Below the pieces are notes generated by a model. That model was not told the origin of the DNA. It saw only the letters and a list, made by a program, of their open reading frames with translations, and did not search any database. DNA of 64,000 bases from Leishmania infantum JPCM5 (taxonomy: Eukaryota; Euglenozoa; Kinetoplastea; Trypanosomatida; Trypanosomatidae), in NCBI RefSeq assembly GCF_000002875.2, contig NC_009418.2, positions 418,130 through 482,129 on the forward strand, written 5' to 3'. Made by a program: the position numbers and the translations under genes. The stretch's first letter is position 1; each line of letters opens with the position of its first letter. Positions 44,094-54,984 of this stretch are shown here, in pieces.

Positions 44094-46402
44094 ACGCAAA
44101 CAAACCGTTGCGCTCACAAGGGAAAAATAGAAGAAAACGTGGATGCCCAATGAGGACGGCAGGATGTGGGGAAAGGCGAGGCATACACGGAGGAGGGGGA
44201 GGTGTCGCGTCACAGCGGTGGTGCCGCTCGTCGCCCCTCCCCCTTTTTTCATTCTCTTCAGTCGTTTCTTCGCTCTCCTTCGCTCGTGCAGCGGTCGGAG
44301 CTCTCCCCCCATTTCCGCTGCGCATGACTTGCTATATACAAGCAGAGCATATACAATGTCGACAGGTGTGTTGCCGTTTTCTCATTTTCCCTCGACCATC
44401 GTGTACGACAGCTCCCCTCTTCCCCGAATCCTGGTGTCTGTTGTGATAGCAGCCGCGGCTACAAGGCCGGCATCTCCACTAACAGCATCATCTCTAATGT
44501 CGACGGAAAAGAAAACGAGAAACAGGAATAAGGTAATTCACGCATACCCGCACAGAGAGAGAGAGAGAAGAGCGGACGAGGGTTTCGCCATGGCTTTGTT
44601 TCACATTCACCATGTTTTTTTTTTCACTTCTTCGCCCCTAATAATAGAGCTGCGTGCTCCATCGCAATCTTTGCATTCCCATGTGCATGCACCCTGCTTA
44701 GAACCTGCCGTTACTGTGGTGACGATGTCGACGTGCATATATGTGCATGTAAGCGTGTCTACATGTGCGACTGAGCGTGTCTGTGTTCGCAGTGTGCGTG
44801 CTTGGTCTTCGAATTTGATCCGCCAAAGGACGGAGCGGGATTGATGTAGGCTGGGAAAAGGTGTATCAGGAGCCGTGTGACGGCGTGAGCTGGCGTATTC
44901 TAGTGTCTTCGAGAGAGTCTCTCTCTGTCTGCACAACTCTGTGCTCCTGTGTGCCACTCCTTTGGCCACACTGCCCCAAACTCTTTTCCTCCCCCATCAC
45001 GCGTCTTCCTCCTGTCATTCTCCTTGTCATCGGGACTTACGAGGCCGTCGGAACTGCATGCGCATGCGAGCAGAGCATAGTACGCACGCACGTGCCCACA
45101 AGCACTCGTACTAAAATCTACTGATAAACGTGGTCTTTCAGCGTCAGTACAGCAGCTCTTAAAGCGAAACAGAATGAGTGTTCGCGCGGTCCGTTTCACG
45201 CTACACTGATCACTCTTTTCTCCTGGGAGCGCGCAGCTATGTAGGCCATACTGCACCTCTTTGTTCTGTTCAAGATTATGAGGCACTCGAAGAAGAGCAG
45301 GAGGGGAGGGGGATGTGGGAACGAGAAAGCGAGGTTGCTGCAAACAAAGCAGCCCGCAATGACTGACTCCGAGACACACCGTTCACATCACCCTGCGGAG
45401 TGAGGAGCCAGCGGAAACGCCCTGCGAAGCGGTAGCATCTAACCCTGAGGTGATTCAGTCCTCTGCGCGTTCTACTCTGAATGGCACCACCAGCCCCTTC
45501 TTCCGCTTTTCTCTATGCTCTATGAGGCTCCTTCATTTTTTTTTTGCTTCAATCTCCAACGTCTCTGTTCTCTTGGTGTTTCTTATCATGTGGCATCTCA
45601 CTGCTCCCCCCTCGCACCTCCATCCACCACGCGGGTGTCTGCCAGAGGTCCACACAGAAAACAACAACGAAGGAACTCGACACGCACGCGTACGCACGCT
45701 GTGATACACACAAAGGTAACCGAAAAATAAGCGAAGCTGAACTCATTGATCAGCAGCACGGGAAAAGGCGGCTCTCCACCAGTTTGCGACGCCCCTCCCC
45801 TCCCTCCCCCCAAAAAATCGCGTTTGCTTTGCTTTGTATTTCCCACAACACTGCGTCCCCATTCCGCCGCGTGTGGTCTGCCTGTCTCCGTTGGTGTGCA
45901 TCTGTGTGCCGCATCTCCCTCCCCCTCCTTCCCTCTTTTTAACCCTCCTCTCTGCTACGGGTCGCTGTTTTTCTTTCTCCGTGGTGGGCTGGGGCCTTGG
46001 CGCACTCTGTAGATCCAGAGCCCGTGTGTATTTGTGTACGTTCTTCTTGTGCGTGCACAGGCGGACAGACCTCAGGTGCCTTCGTGCTCTCTCTCTCCCT
46101 TTCCTTGTTTCGTGCCTTTTCGCCCTTTCTGTACTTCTTCCCTTGCTTGTGCGCTGCCTTCGTACCCCCGGCTCCCTTTCCCCTTCCCTCTTTACTCGTA
46201 CCAGCTTCCCTCTCCTTTTGTCTTCTGACTTTCGTCAGCCTTCTACCTCCAGTGCGCCACTCCCTCTCCCTCATAAACGGAGACCCAACAACTGAGCAAC
46301 GCACACGCAGACAAGAAAGATATAGACGAAAAGCAGAGCCACCGCTGTGATCACAGCTCTTCTTCCTTCTTAACTTGGAACACGTTGCATCGACGCGTCT
46401 AC
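44094..46402. other. Intergenic, 2.3 kb
   Basis: No supported gene. T/C-rich stretches at 44240-44285, 45490-45560 and 45860-46240; the last lies ahead of the SET-domain gene and probably guides its trans-splicing. Confidence 0.6.
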
Positions 46403-48505
46403 ATGTCGTCCTCGAGCGCACACAGCACTGCGCCGGCCAGTGGCACGGACGGCGCCGAGTCGAAAAAGCCGATGACGGATCAGAATTCGGGTGACCTGTA
46501 CCCTTTTCTGCAGGAGTTGCAGGAGGATTTCCCAGTCAACGGCGGCGAGCTCCCCATAGGGGAACTTCTCATGCTGCTGAGTGCCAAAAAGCCCGATGTG
46601 TTTGCACGCCTTGACGGATTCTTCGAGACAGCCAGACGAGTCTCTGGCCTTGACGAGACAATGGCGCTCAAGTGGAAGGAGAAGGGTAACGCCGAGTATA
46701 AGAGGCGGCTGCATCAGCAGGCAGCTCTCTCTTACACAAACGGGCTCCTGTGCGCCGAGGCGCCAGAGACGCTGGCGGTGCTGCTCAATAACCGTAGCAC
46801 AGTTTTCTTCGACGAGCATCGCTACGCCGACGCCTGCGTCGACGCGGACCGCGCGGTGCAATACCAGCCGACTTACTGGAAGGCGTTGCAGCGCCGTGGC
46901 CGCTCCCTCGTGGAGCTTGGCTTCACAGAGCTGGGCCAGAAGGATATCGAGGCCTCGAAGCAGGAGTCGAGCGATGCCGCCAACTCGCCAGCAGATATGG
47001 CTAAGGTGTTTGGCGAGGCTACGAGCGGTATTTCGGCAGCGTGCCTGCCTCCGCGCGCGCATGTGAACGGAGAGGTGCGGATAGAGCGATCTGCGAAGGG
47101 GCGCGGTCTTGTAGCGGCCAGTCGGCTGACGGAGGGGCCGGTGCTAGAAGAAGCCCCGTACGCCATTGTGGCTCGCACCGAGGCACTGCTGTCCGTATGC
47201 TCGTACTGCCTGCAGCACAGCGCCTGTCTCTACCACGGTGACGAGTACCGGCAGCACCACCTCAAGTCACGCGGCTTCTTCTGCAGCCCGGCATGTGCGA
47301 AGGCCGCGTGGGAGCACTACGGCCAACACGAGAGTCATCACCCTTTCTTTCTCTGCTGCCCCAATGATGCGCTGCTGGCGTACCGCATGATTCTCGGCAT
47401 GCGCGCATACCCGGACCTCGCGGAACTCTCCGCTTCCCCCGAGCTCGACCCTGTGACGGAGAACGACTTTGGCGCTAATCACATTCGCACCCTGGAAGGC
47501 AGCTTCAGCCGCGAGCTACAGTCGAACGCGGCCGTCGGCGGCTGCGAGTCGATCGTCGCCACGATCGGCTTCTATGTGGGTGCGCTGACAGAGCCTGAGG
47601 CAGAGCAGCTACGCAAGGCGCAACGACAGATTCTACTCAACGCGGTGGATGTGACGTGCATGATGCGAACCACCGCTGCGCCTTCAGAAGCCAACAGCTC
47701 GACGCTTCTGCAGACAAACACGGTGGTGGCGCGCCTTGGCAAGGCGGTATACGCAATCGGCGCACTCTTCAACCACGCCTGCGACCCGAACTGCTACGTA
47801 TCGTTTGAGGGCAACCCGCAGGGCTCGTGTGCCCGGCTCATCGTTCGTGCCATTCGCCCTGTCATGGAGGGCGAGGAACTGACGGTGTCGTACGGCGGCA
47901 TATCATGCTTCTCTTTCCACAGCATGCGCCATCGATTGCAGACCCTGCGCGACCGCTACGGTTTTTTCTGCGGCTGTCGGTCATGCCGCAACCAGGTCGA
48001 TGAGCCGGTGCCGACGGCGGAGAAGGATAAGTACATCCAGGCGTCCGACTACTATCAGAAAGGGCGCCGCCTAGTGCGAGAGCGCAACTACGCCACGGCT
48101 GTCACAGTGCTACTGCAAAGCTATGAGATTGTCATGCGGTACATTTGCCCGCCGCCACACCCACCACAGTGGATGCTCATCAAGACGCACGACGCCCTCG
48201 CCCAGGCCTACTTCCACCTGGAGCAGCGAGACAAGTGCGTGGAACACTTGCAGGAGGCCCTGCGACTGAACATAGAAATTCACAAGAATGACAACAGGGT
48301 GGAACTCATCAACGAGCACACCCGTCTCGCTTTCCTCGCCGTTAGTCCTGCAGAAAAGAAGGTGCATGCGGACAAGGCGGTGGAGCTGCTGCGCCGCTTC
48401 TACGCACCGTCGAGCATGTTGGACCTTCAGATAGCGTACGTGGGGTCCAGCCTCAAGGCGGAACCGGACACACCCGAGGCTGTAGCGACTGCGACGAAGA
48501 CGTGA
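46403..48505 (+). CDS. TPR-MYND-SET domain protein (SMYD-like lysine methyltransferase)
   Basis: 700 aa from ATG at 46403. A TPR-like region (about 90-195: Lys-Glu-Lys-Gly-Asn-Ala-Glu-Tyr, Asn-Asn-Arg-Ser, Ala-Leu-Gln-Arg-Arg-Gly) is followed by the start of a SET fold (Arg-Ser-Ala-Lys-Gly-Arg-Gly-Leu-Val-Ala). That fold is interrupted by a zinc-binding insert with Cys266, Cys269, Cys294, Cys298 and downstream His/Cys residues, as in MYND-containing SMYD proteins. The SET core resumes with Asn457-His458 and Cys-Asp-Pro-Asn-Cys, then Gly-Glu-Glu-Leu-Thr-Val-Ser-Tyr497. Post-SET cysteines follow at 523, 525 and 528, and a helical C-terminus at about 540-670. The residues that bind SAM and the target lysine are present, so activity is plausible. 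The substrate is unknown. The N-terminal TPR is an addition to the classic SMYD layout, in which the helical repeats are C-terminal. Confidence 0.88.
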   Translation: MSSSSAHSTAPASGTDGAESKKPMTDQNSGDLYPFLQELQEDFPVNGGELPIGELLMLLSAKKPDVFARLDGFFETARRVSGLDETMALKWKEKGNAEYKRRLHQQAALSYTNGLLCAEAPETLAVLLNNRSTVFFDEHRYADACVDADRAVQYQPTYWKALQRRGRSLVELGFTELGQKDIEASKQESSDAANSPADMAKVFGEATSGISAACLPPRAHVNGEVRIERSAKGRGLVAASRLTEGPVLEEAPYAIVARTEALLSVCSYCLQHSACLYHGDEYRQHHLKSRGFFCSPACAKAAWEHYGQHESHHPFFLCCPNDALLAYRMILGMRAYPDLAELSASPELDPVTENDFGANHIRTLEGSFSRELQSNAAVGGCESIVATIGFYVGALTEPEAEQLRKAQRQILLNAVDVTCMMRTTAAPSEANSSTLLQTNTVVARLGKAVYAIGALFNHACDPNCYVSFEGNPQGSCARLIVRAIRPVMEGEELTVSYGGISCFSFHSMRHRLQTLRDRYGFFCGCRSCRNQVDEPVPTAEKDKYIQASDYYQKGRRLVRERNYATAVTVLLQSYEIVMRYICPPPHPPQWMLIKTHDALAQAYFHLEQRDKCVEHLQEALRLNIEIHKNDNRVELINEHTRLAFLAVSPAEKKVHADKAVELLRRFYAPSSMLDLQIAYVGSSLKAEPDTPEAVATATKT

Positions 48506-50493
48506 CGATGAAGCACCACGGCTTCTTTTCGCCCGCTGCACCTGACCTCTCGTCGAGATGCAGGCGGAAAGGTGTGGGCAAAGCGGTCGCGGGGCAAAAA
48601 AAAACGAAAGAAAAAAAGGCGAACCGCGATGAGAGGGATACATCGGCAAAGGAGAGGGAAGGCTTGGCTCGGAATGTGCCACTGTGACGGCGGGAGAAGG
48701 GGAGGCGGGAGGCGCGAACTTCCCTTTCCTCATGGCACGAAACAGCTACCAGCTCTCGTCGTCTGCGCAATTCAAAGTCAAAGGCGAGAGGGAAGATGAG
48801 CCTCGATGAAACGCGACGGTCCGCTGCTTGCGTGTGTGTGCACCCACCCCTGTTCGATCCTAATTATTTCCTTTTCTGATGCGTTTCTTTCCGAACGCTG
48901 TCGCGCTTGTGAGCGCGGTGTTGCGTTACCTGTGGTCGCGTTCTACACTCATCCACCCCCATTCTTCTCTACATGTGTCGTGTTGCTCTTTGACACGTGG
49001 AAGCACTCTGCGAGGAGCCGTAAAGGGGGAGGGGAGTAAACTGGAAGCTAAGGCAGCACGAGCATGAGCACCGTCGTGCTGCGCTCCCCACTTGCCCCAT
49101 TCCACCCCGTGGAAAACTCTCTTTACATTTTCCGTATAAGTCGAGGATGCAAGTACAGGTACGTCTGCGCCGAGAATTAGGCGTGTGCATCCCCATAACA
49201 ACAAAAAAAAAACAAGCAAGCAGACGAGAGAGTAAAACAGAGCGCGCACCGTATTCCTCCTCTGGAGGCATGGGGGCGGCTTTCTCATGCCTCCATATTC
49301 TTCATCTTGTCAACGTACCCCCTCCCTCGCACTCTACCTGCGCTGAGCCTCTCATGAAATCATGCACCTTCCGTGAAGCTCCCTCTCTGTGCGCGAGCAG
49401 TATCCTCCCTATTCTCTTGCTTCTCGTTGTACCGTCTTCTTTCTCTCTCGTCTGATTGTGACTAGCCCTTCTCGACCCTCAAAGATGTGACCTTCGTAGT
49501 GCCTCTGAAGGTGCTGCGCGTGTTGCTTTCCTGCTCACCTTTTTTTTTCCGCTTTACATATGCGGGCGCGTGTGTGTGAACGCGGCGCTGCCCATAGGCG
49601 CGGCAAACGACTCCATGCAGACCAATGGAAGCGCGTTCTCACCGGCAGAGGCGACAACTCTGCACCTCCCTCCCCCTGCCGCACATTGTAAACAAATACC
49701 AGCACATATCCGCCTACCCTGGGGTCCACAGGCTTACGCAGAAGATGCGCACTTCTTGGCCTCAGCTGTGCTTTCCACGTCCAGCATGGGGGTAAGCATT
49801 TGGCTGCTGCTGCTGTGGAGAAGCACCGTTTCCTATCCTCCGTGTTTCTTCATTTTGAGCTGCAGCTCTCTCTAGTAAAGGACAACGCCATTTGGGTGGT
49901 TGTCGTGCGCGCTTCAGCAGGGCTGCTTCACGGATGCTGTTGATGGTCCGTGCTTGCTAGTGGGGCATCGCGTGACGTTACGGGGTCAGGGGCCTTATTG
50001 GTACGTGCGACGGCTCCATGACCCGCGCCGCCCATCTGCAGTATACCGTTAGAAGCCACTGCAGGCCATTGCAAAAGTGTCTGCTAGCCCGTGCTTCTGC
50101 GTGCTTGTTTTGAGCTAGCGGCGCTGAATCCGGATGGGGCGATGGTGGGCCCATTCACTTGTAGAGTTCCCTAAGGAGACGCCGTCTCGCGCGGTGCAGT
50201 GCTTGCTGTGCGTCGCAGCGTTCGTGGGCCTTGTCGTGGTTGTGGTGCTGAAATGGACCGCTCGCGCATGCAGGTGAGCGCTTTCTCCTGTGCGCAGTGC
50301 GTGCAGCAAAGTCTGGAGAGCTGTGGCCACTCGTGCCATCCGAATGGCATCGCCGCTTGTAGTGCCTTACAAGAGATCAGCGCACGCGAGCGCGATAAGC
50401 GTAGCACCGACTCTGTGCCAGCGTGCGCTCAAAGGATTCTTTCTGTTCGTGTGTGTAGATGTTGGCAGTGTGACTGCTCCCGACTGAACACTT

Positions 50494-51112
50494 CCCCTCC
50501 CCCCACCCAACGCGTGTCCCTTCTGGGCCACACAACAGGAGCCAAGCACCACTCCACCCCTCTGGCCGGCCCCACAGGCCCCCACCTCGCGTGGTGCAAG
50601 GCAGCCGTAGACACACGCGCTGCAGCAATGCGCCGACTCAGTCATCGGAGCACCGCCTCGGCCTCAAGCTCTACCGACCCCCCGTGCTGCAGGTCGCCTC
50701 ACAGCCGCTCCTACTGTGCCAGTCGTTACTTGGCGAGTCTCTCTCCGGGTGGCTCAGGCCCCCCACCCACCACCACCACCAGTCGGCAGTGCGAGGGTCG
50801 GGGTGGAGTATGCTCGAGTCACGCTGGCACTCCGCCCATCATATGGATTGGCGCAGGCGTGCTCACCGTCGCAGGTCGCTTCGGCGCAACGCCATCCAGG
50901 CCTGGTCCCCCGACATCAGTAGCGACGAATCGCTCTGACCTCCCCACGTCGTGGGTTCTGGACCCTGCCACCACCAGAGGTGGCCCCGCATTAGCAGGCG
51001 CAGGGGGGGGGGTGAGGGGCTGCTTGGCTTCCCTAAGCACACAGAGAGTGGGGGAGGGGTGCTGAGTCTTGTGACACCACCACACACTGAGAGGTGTGCC
51101 TCCCCCTCCCCT
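50494..51112 (+). mobile_element. Interspersed retroposon-like element, family 2, copy 2
   Basis: Nearly identical to the reverse complement of 12396-13069. It lacks the last stretch seen in copies 1 and 3 (the GGTCGCCAGGATTCTGAAGC part and A-rich end), so it is truncated or recombined at its 3' end after CCTCCCCCTCCCC near 51112. Its 5' border near CCCACCCAACGCGTGTCCC coincides with that of copy 1. Confidence 0.65.
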
Positions 51113-51954
51113 GTCATCATCATCAGGGGCGAGGAGGGGCGGCCAAAAGAAAAACGACTCGGCACATCGCAATAAGGACGGTGAGTGTACTGGCATCCCT
51201 TCTCGCGCCTGTTTGCGGCTCGCGCTCATACCGGCCTCTACGTGTCTCTGTGTTTCCGTACTTGGCCATCGCATGGCAGTGGCTTGCACAACAAACAGGG
51301 ACACCGACATACAGGGACGCGTGCACACACTTGGCTACATGTATCGGAGGGACGTGTCATCGGTGCAGCTATTCGCTGCCATATTCGCATATGCCAAAGA
51401 AAAGAGAAACAGAATCTATGAACATTGTTGATCCCCTAGCGTCGTTTACGGGGTCAGACATGCGACGTTACTGTTGAGAGAGTGACACACGCTCACCATC
51501 CTTTCTCAACTGCCTCACCCCACTTACTGTACAACTCGCGCTCGGCGTCGGGCCCCGTCGCTCCTCCGACTCCCAGTTAGCGTGTGCACATCTATGTGTT
51601 CGTGCTTTGGCATTCAGACGCACATATCCACCGCATCTCCATAGCGAGGTAGCTGCAGTATCGTCACCCAAGCCCGTCGCACGTGCCGTTCTGCAGATCA
51701 TGCCAACTCGTGTCACTCCTCCTCTTCCCTTTCTCTTTGCTTTCCTATTCCTATCCTTGTTTGCGGGCTGCTTCTGCTGGCTTCGGGTTCTCCCTTCGTT
51801 GCTACACTGACACCCTCGTCGTACAATTTCAGTCGGAGGAGGAGAGCGTCTCAGCTGAGCGGCGTAGTCATTTTCGCGTTGGTGCTCTCTGGTACCTTTT
51901 GCTTTCCGTGTCTGTTTTGGTGTTGCTACTGTTCTCAGTCGGAACCCCTTGCAT

Positions 51955-52011
51955 GTATTTCTTCTTTCCTCCTCCTCCTCTCCGCTCTTGCCATCTCTGT
52001 CACTCACACAG
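51955..52011 (+). promoter_or_regulatory. Putative spliced-leader acceptor for the AAA protein gene
   Basis: TTTCTTCTTTCCTCCTCCTC continues as T/C-rich sequence to CACTCACACAG at 52011. This would leave a leader of about 170 bases. Inferred from pattern. Confidence 0.4.
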
Positions 52012-52182
52012 ACCCAGGGCACGAACTGTTTGTGATTCGCTGTGTTTTCGCTGCTGCCCCAGAGGCGAGCGAGGTAGCGCTGTCACTGAGCGGCAGAAAA
52101 CAAAGGTAAGACACAACAGCACCCCGTCGTCGTCATCGCACGCACTCTGGGGGACGCACACACAGAGCCGGACGTGGTAGAG

Positions 52183-54549
52183 ATGCTCTACAGACGAGCG
52201 CTCGTGCTGTCGAGGCGGTCGCTGGCGGCGTACACTTTGCCTGCCTGCAGCGCCAGCGTGCGCTTCTGCGCCTCCTCCGCACTGCCGCCCTCGTCGTCAT
52301 CATCTGACAAGCCGACGGCGGCGGCGAAGACACCTTCTGCGGGAACGCAGGCCGCGCCAGCAGCGAAGCAGGGCGAGGCGGACACCGCAGCTGCGGATAC
52401 GGTGGCTGCCGCCGGCACCCCAAGCAGGCAAGGAGCCACTTCGCCATCATCTGAGGAGGGAGTCTTTGCGCCTGCGCCGGCTTCGGTGTCTCCATCGAGC
52501 ACTGGTGCCGAGGCTAGCACAAAGGAGCCGTCGCAGCCGCACGAAAGAGGAGGGGCTTCACCGCCAGAGAAGCCGACGCCACCAGCACAGGGGGCGAATG
52601 TAAATGACGCCTTCGCCAAAGATCGCGTCGTGCCGCGCGGGTTCGAGGCGTTTTACGCGAAGAACATCGTGTCGAAGATGCTGCCGCAGCGCAGTCCGAC
52701 TGATGCGGTGCAGCGCGCCTATACAATGTCGCCGCAGGAGCGCGTTCTGATTGCGCAGATCGCGGCACGGGCACGGCTGCAGCGGACGTGGCGCCACCTT
52801 GGCATCCTCTCGGTGTTGCTCTCCGCACTTATTGGATACCGGTGGTACACGGCGCAGGCGCGGCTTGACGCTGACGTGTCGAACTACAAGGCGGTTGTCG
52901 TGGACGTGCCCGGCCATACCGCCGTCTACGTGGACGACAACGGCAAGCTCATCGGCGTGCGCAACTTCATCGACTTTGCCACGTTCGAGAAGACCTGCGA
53001 TCCGGAAAAGGATGTGCTGATCCAGTTTAGCACCTACTACCCATGGATCCCGATGCTGCTGCTATGTCTACTGCCGGTGCTGGCTGTTGTGAACGCCGGC
53101 TTCAACGGGTCGGCGCGCATGATCACAATGGCGGCGCAGGCGGAGAAGAGTCGGTTTACGTTCAAGCGAGAGATGTCGGTAAGTACGCGGCTGAAGGACG
53201 TTGCGGGGCTGACGGAGGCAAAGCACGAGGTGGTGGAGGTGATTGACTTCCTCAAGCACCCGGGGCGTTACCAGACGCTTGGTGCGAAGCTGCCGAAGGG
53301 CGTGCTGCTCGACGGCCCGCCTGGTGTCGGCAAGACGCTACTGGCCAAGGCGGTGGCTGGCGAGGCCATGGTGCCGTTTGTCAGCTGCTCGGGCAGCGAG
53401 TTTGAGGAGGTGTACGTCGGCGTCGGCGCGCAGCGCGTGCGTGAGCTGTTTCGCGAGGCGCATAACTGCAAGCCGTGTGTCGTGTTCATAGACGAGATCG
53501 ACGCGTTTGGCCGCAAGCGCCGATCAGATGGCAACGGCAGCTCGCGGGGCACCTTGAACGCCTTCCTCGCGGCGCTTGACGGGTTCAAGGATGCGTCTGG
53601 CATCATGGTGCTGGCGGCCACGAACCGCGCCGACATCCTAGATAACGCGCTGACTCGCTCCGGCCGCTTCGATCGCAAGATCTCGCTTGAGAAGCCGTCC
53701 TACAAGGATCGTGTGGCGATCGCCCTGGTGCATCTGCAGCCGCTCCACCTTGACCCGTCGTCCTCGCTGCAGAACTACGCCGAGATGGTAGCGGCGCTGA
53801 CACCTGGCTGCAGCGGGGCAGACATCTTCAACGTGTGCAACGAGGCAGCTATCCAGGCGGCGCGTGAGGACAAGGAGTATGTCGGGGCGCCGCACTTCCA
53901 CTTGGCTGTCGAGCGGGTGCTCGTCGGTCTTGAAAAGAGCGCTGTCAAGTACACACCACACGAGAAAGAGCGACTGGCGTACCACGAGGCGGGGATTGTG
54001 GTGCTGAATTGGTTCCAGAGCGACACGGATCCAGTCATCAAGTCCACTATCCTGCCGCGCGGCCGCCACCGCACGGGTGTGACGCAGAAGCTGCCGCAGA
54101 ACATCTACATATCGACGCAGGAGCGACTGCTGCAACGCATTGTGGGCCGGCTGGGCGGCTACGTGTCAGAGGAGCACTTCTTCAGCGATGTGTCGACGAG
54201 TGCGGCCGAGGATTTGCAGATGGCGACGAGCATGGCACGCGACATGGTGTGCGTGTATGGCATGGACCCGGTGCACATTGGGCACATGGGATTCGAGCTG
54301 GACCGCGACGACACGCTGCAGAAACCGTTTGGCCCCGAGAAAGAGAATGCGGTTGACATTGCCGTGGAGACGATTGTGCAGTCTTGCCTAAAGCGGGCGC
54401 GAGCTCTGATGCTGGAGCACCTGAATCACACCCGCATCATTGCTGGGCTGCTGCTGAAGCAGGAGACGCTGAATGCACATGAAATGTGGTTCGCACTGGG
54501 CGACCGCCCTGTCATGACGAAGGAGTTCCGGACCTACCTGGAGAGCTAA
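52183..54549 (+). CDS. Mitochondrial FtsH-type AAA protein with a defective zinc-protease motif
   Basis: 788 aa from ATG at 52183. The start is Arg/Ser/Ala-rich without acids (Met-Leu-Tyr-Arg-Arg-Ala-Leu...), typical of a mitochondrial presequence, followed by a disordered Ala/Pro/Ser linker to about 145. Membrane segments at about 205-223 and 289-310 enclose a small domain, the m-AAA topology of the inner membrane. The AAA module is intact: Walker A Gly-Pro-Pro-Gly-Val-Gly-Lys-Thr at 378-385, Walker B Asp437-Glu438, and Ala-Thr-Asn-Arg...Gly-Arg-Phe-Asp-Arg in the second region of homology. The M41 protease domain follows, but the zinc motif reads His601-Glu602-Ala-Gly-Ile605. The family has His-Glu-x-x-His; ATT replaces the second zinc-binding His. 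The third ligand, Asp677, is kept. ATPase or unfoldase activity is likely and proteolysis doubtful, as in plant FtsHi proteins. No other HExxH exists in the protein. Confidence 0.9.
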   Translation: MLYRRALVLSRRSLAAYTLPACSASVRFCASSALPPSSSSSDKPTAAAKTPSAGTQAAPAAKQGEADTAAADTVAAAGTPSRQGATSPSSEEGVFAPAPASVSPSSTGAEASTKEPSQPHERGGASPPEKPTPPAQGANVNDAFAKDRVVPRGFEAFYAKNIVSKMLPQRSPTDAVQRAYTMSPQERVLIAQIAARARLQRTWRHLGILSVLLSALIGYRWYTAQARLDADVSNYKAVVVDVPGHTAVYVDDNGKLIGVRNFIDFATFEKTCDPEKDVLIQFSTYYPWIPMLLLCLLPVLAVVNAGFNGSARMITMAAQAEKSRFTFKREMSVSTRLKDVAGLTEAKHEVVEVIDFLKHPGRYQTLGAKLPKGVLLDGPPGVGKTLLAKAVAGEAMVPFVSCSGSEFEEVYVGVGAQRVRELFREAHNCKPCVVFIDEIDAFGRKRRSDGNGSSRGTLNAFLAALDGFKDASGIMVLAATNRADILDNALTRSGRFDRKISLEKPSYKDRVAIALVHLQPLHLDPSSSLQNYAEMVAALTPGCSGADIFNVCNEAAIQAAREDKEYVGAPHFHLAVERVLVGLEKSAVKYTPHEKERLAYHEAGIVVLNWFQSDTDPVIKSTILPRGRHRTGVTQKLPQNIYISTQERLLQRIVGRLGGYVSEEHFFSDVSTSAAEDLQMATSMARDMVCVYGMDPVHIGHMGFELDRDDTLQKPFGPEKENAVDIAVETIVQSCLKRARALMLEHLNHTRIIAGLLLKQETLNAHEMWFALGDRPVMTKEFRTYLES

Positions 54550-54910
54550 GGGCAATGGCACGCGCTACTGACTGAGAGTAAAAAAAAGAAGAGAGGTTCC
54601 TAAAAAACAGCCGCGCACGCGGTGCGGTGTCAGCGCGTGCAGCGGAGTTGTCTGTGCTGTCGGCGCGCGCTCGTTTGCGCGTGTTCGTGTATCCCTATTA
54701 CCTCTGTTTTCACCTAATCATCCACCAAGACAACAACAAAAGGGCTTCATGGCAGAGAGCGCACAACCGTTCCTCATCATGTAGAAGCGGCATCGAAACG
54801 TGTTCGACACCATTCAAGCACGCGCACGTACCAGCAAGCGGGCAATCGGACCACTCCATGAAGACTCTTCAAACTTTTCCCTTTGCGTTTCATGCTGTTT
54901 TGGCGAAAAG
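54550..54910. other. Strand-switch region, left part
   Basis: 3' flank of the last plus-strand protein gene, before the first tRNA. No gene or structured element recognised. Confidence 0.6.
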
Positions 54911-54984
54911 TACGCAGTTCGGGACTCGAACCCGAGACCTTCGCCGTGTTAAAGCGACGTCATAACCACCTAGACCAACCGCGC
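54911..54984 (-). tRNA. tRNA-Val (AAC)
   Basis: 74 bases on the minus strand fold as a cloverleaf: acceptor GCGCGGT with ACTGCGT plus discriminator A (two G-T pairs), D arm GGTCTAGGTGGTTATGAC, anticodon stem TCGCT/GGCGA with loop TTAACAC (anticodon AAC), and T arm TCGGGTTCGAGTCCCGA. A CTTTTC stretch just downstream is the RNA polymerase III terminator. The TGGTCTAGGTGG and GGTTCGAGTCC boxes serve as the internal A and B promoters. Confidence 0.95.

Larger units (their letters stand above)
48506..52182. other. Intergenic, 3.7 kb, with a repeat element
   Basis: No supported gene. It carries the family 2 element at 50494-51112. The stretch 49890-50480 has less pyrimidine bias than its surroundings and may be old element debris, but no domain was recognised. 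A strong pyrimidine tract at 51955-52011 precedes the AAA protein gene. Confidence 0.55.
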
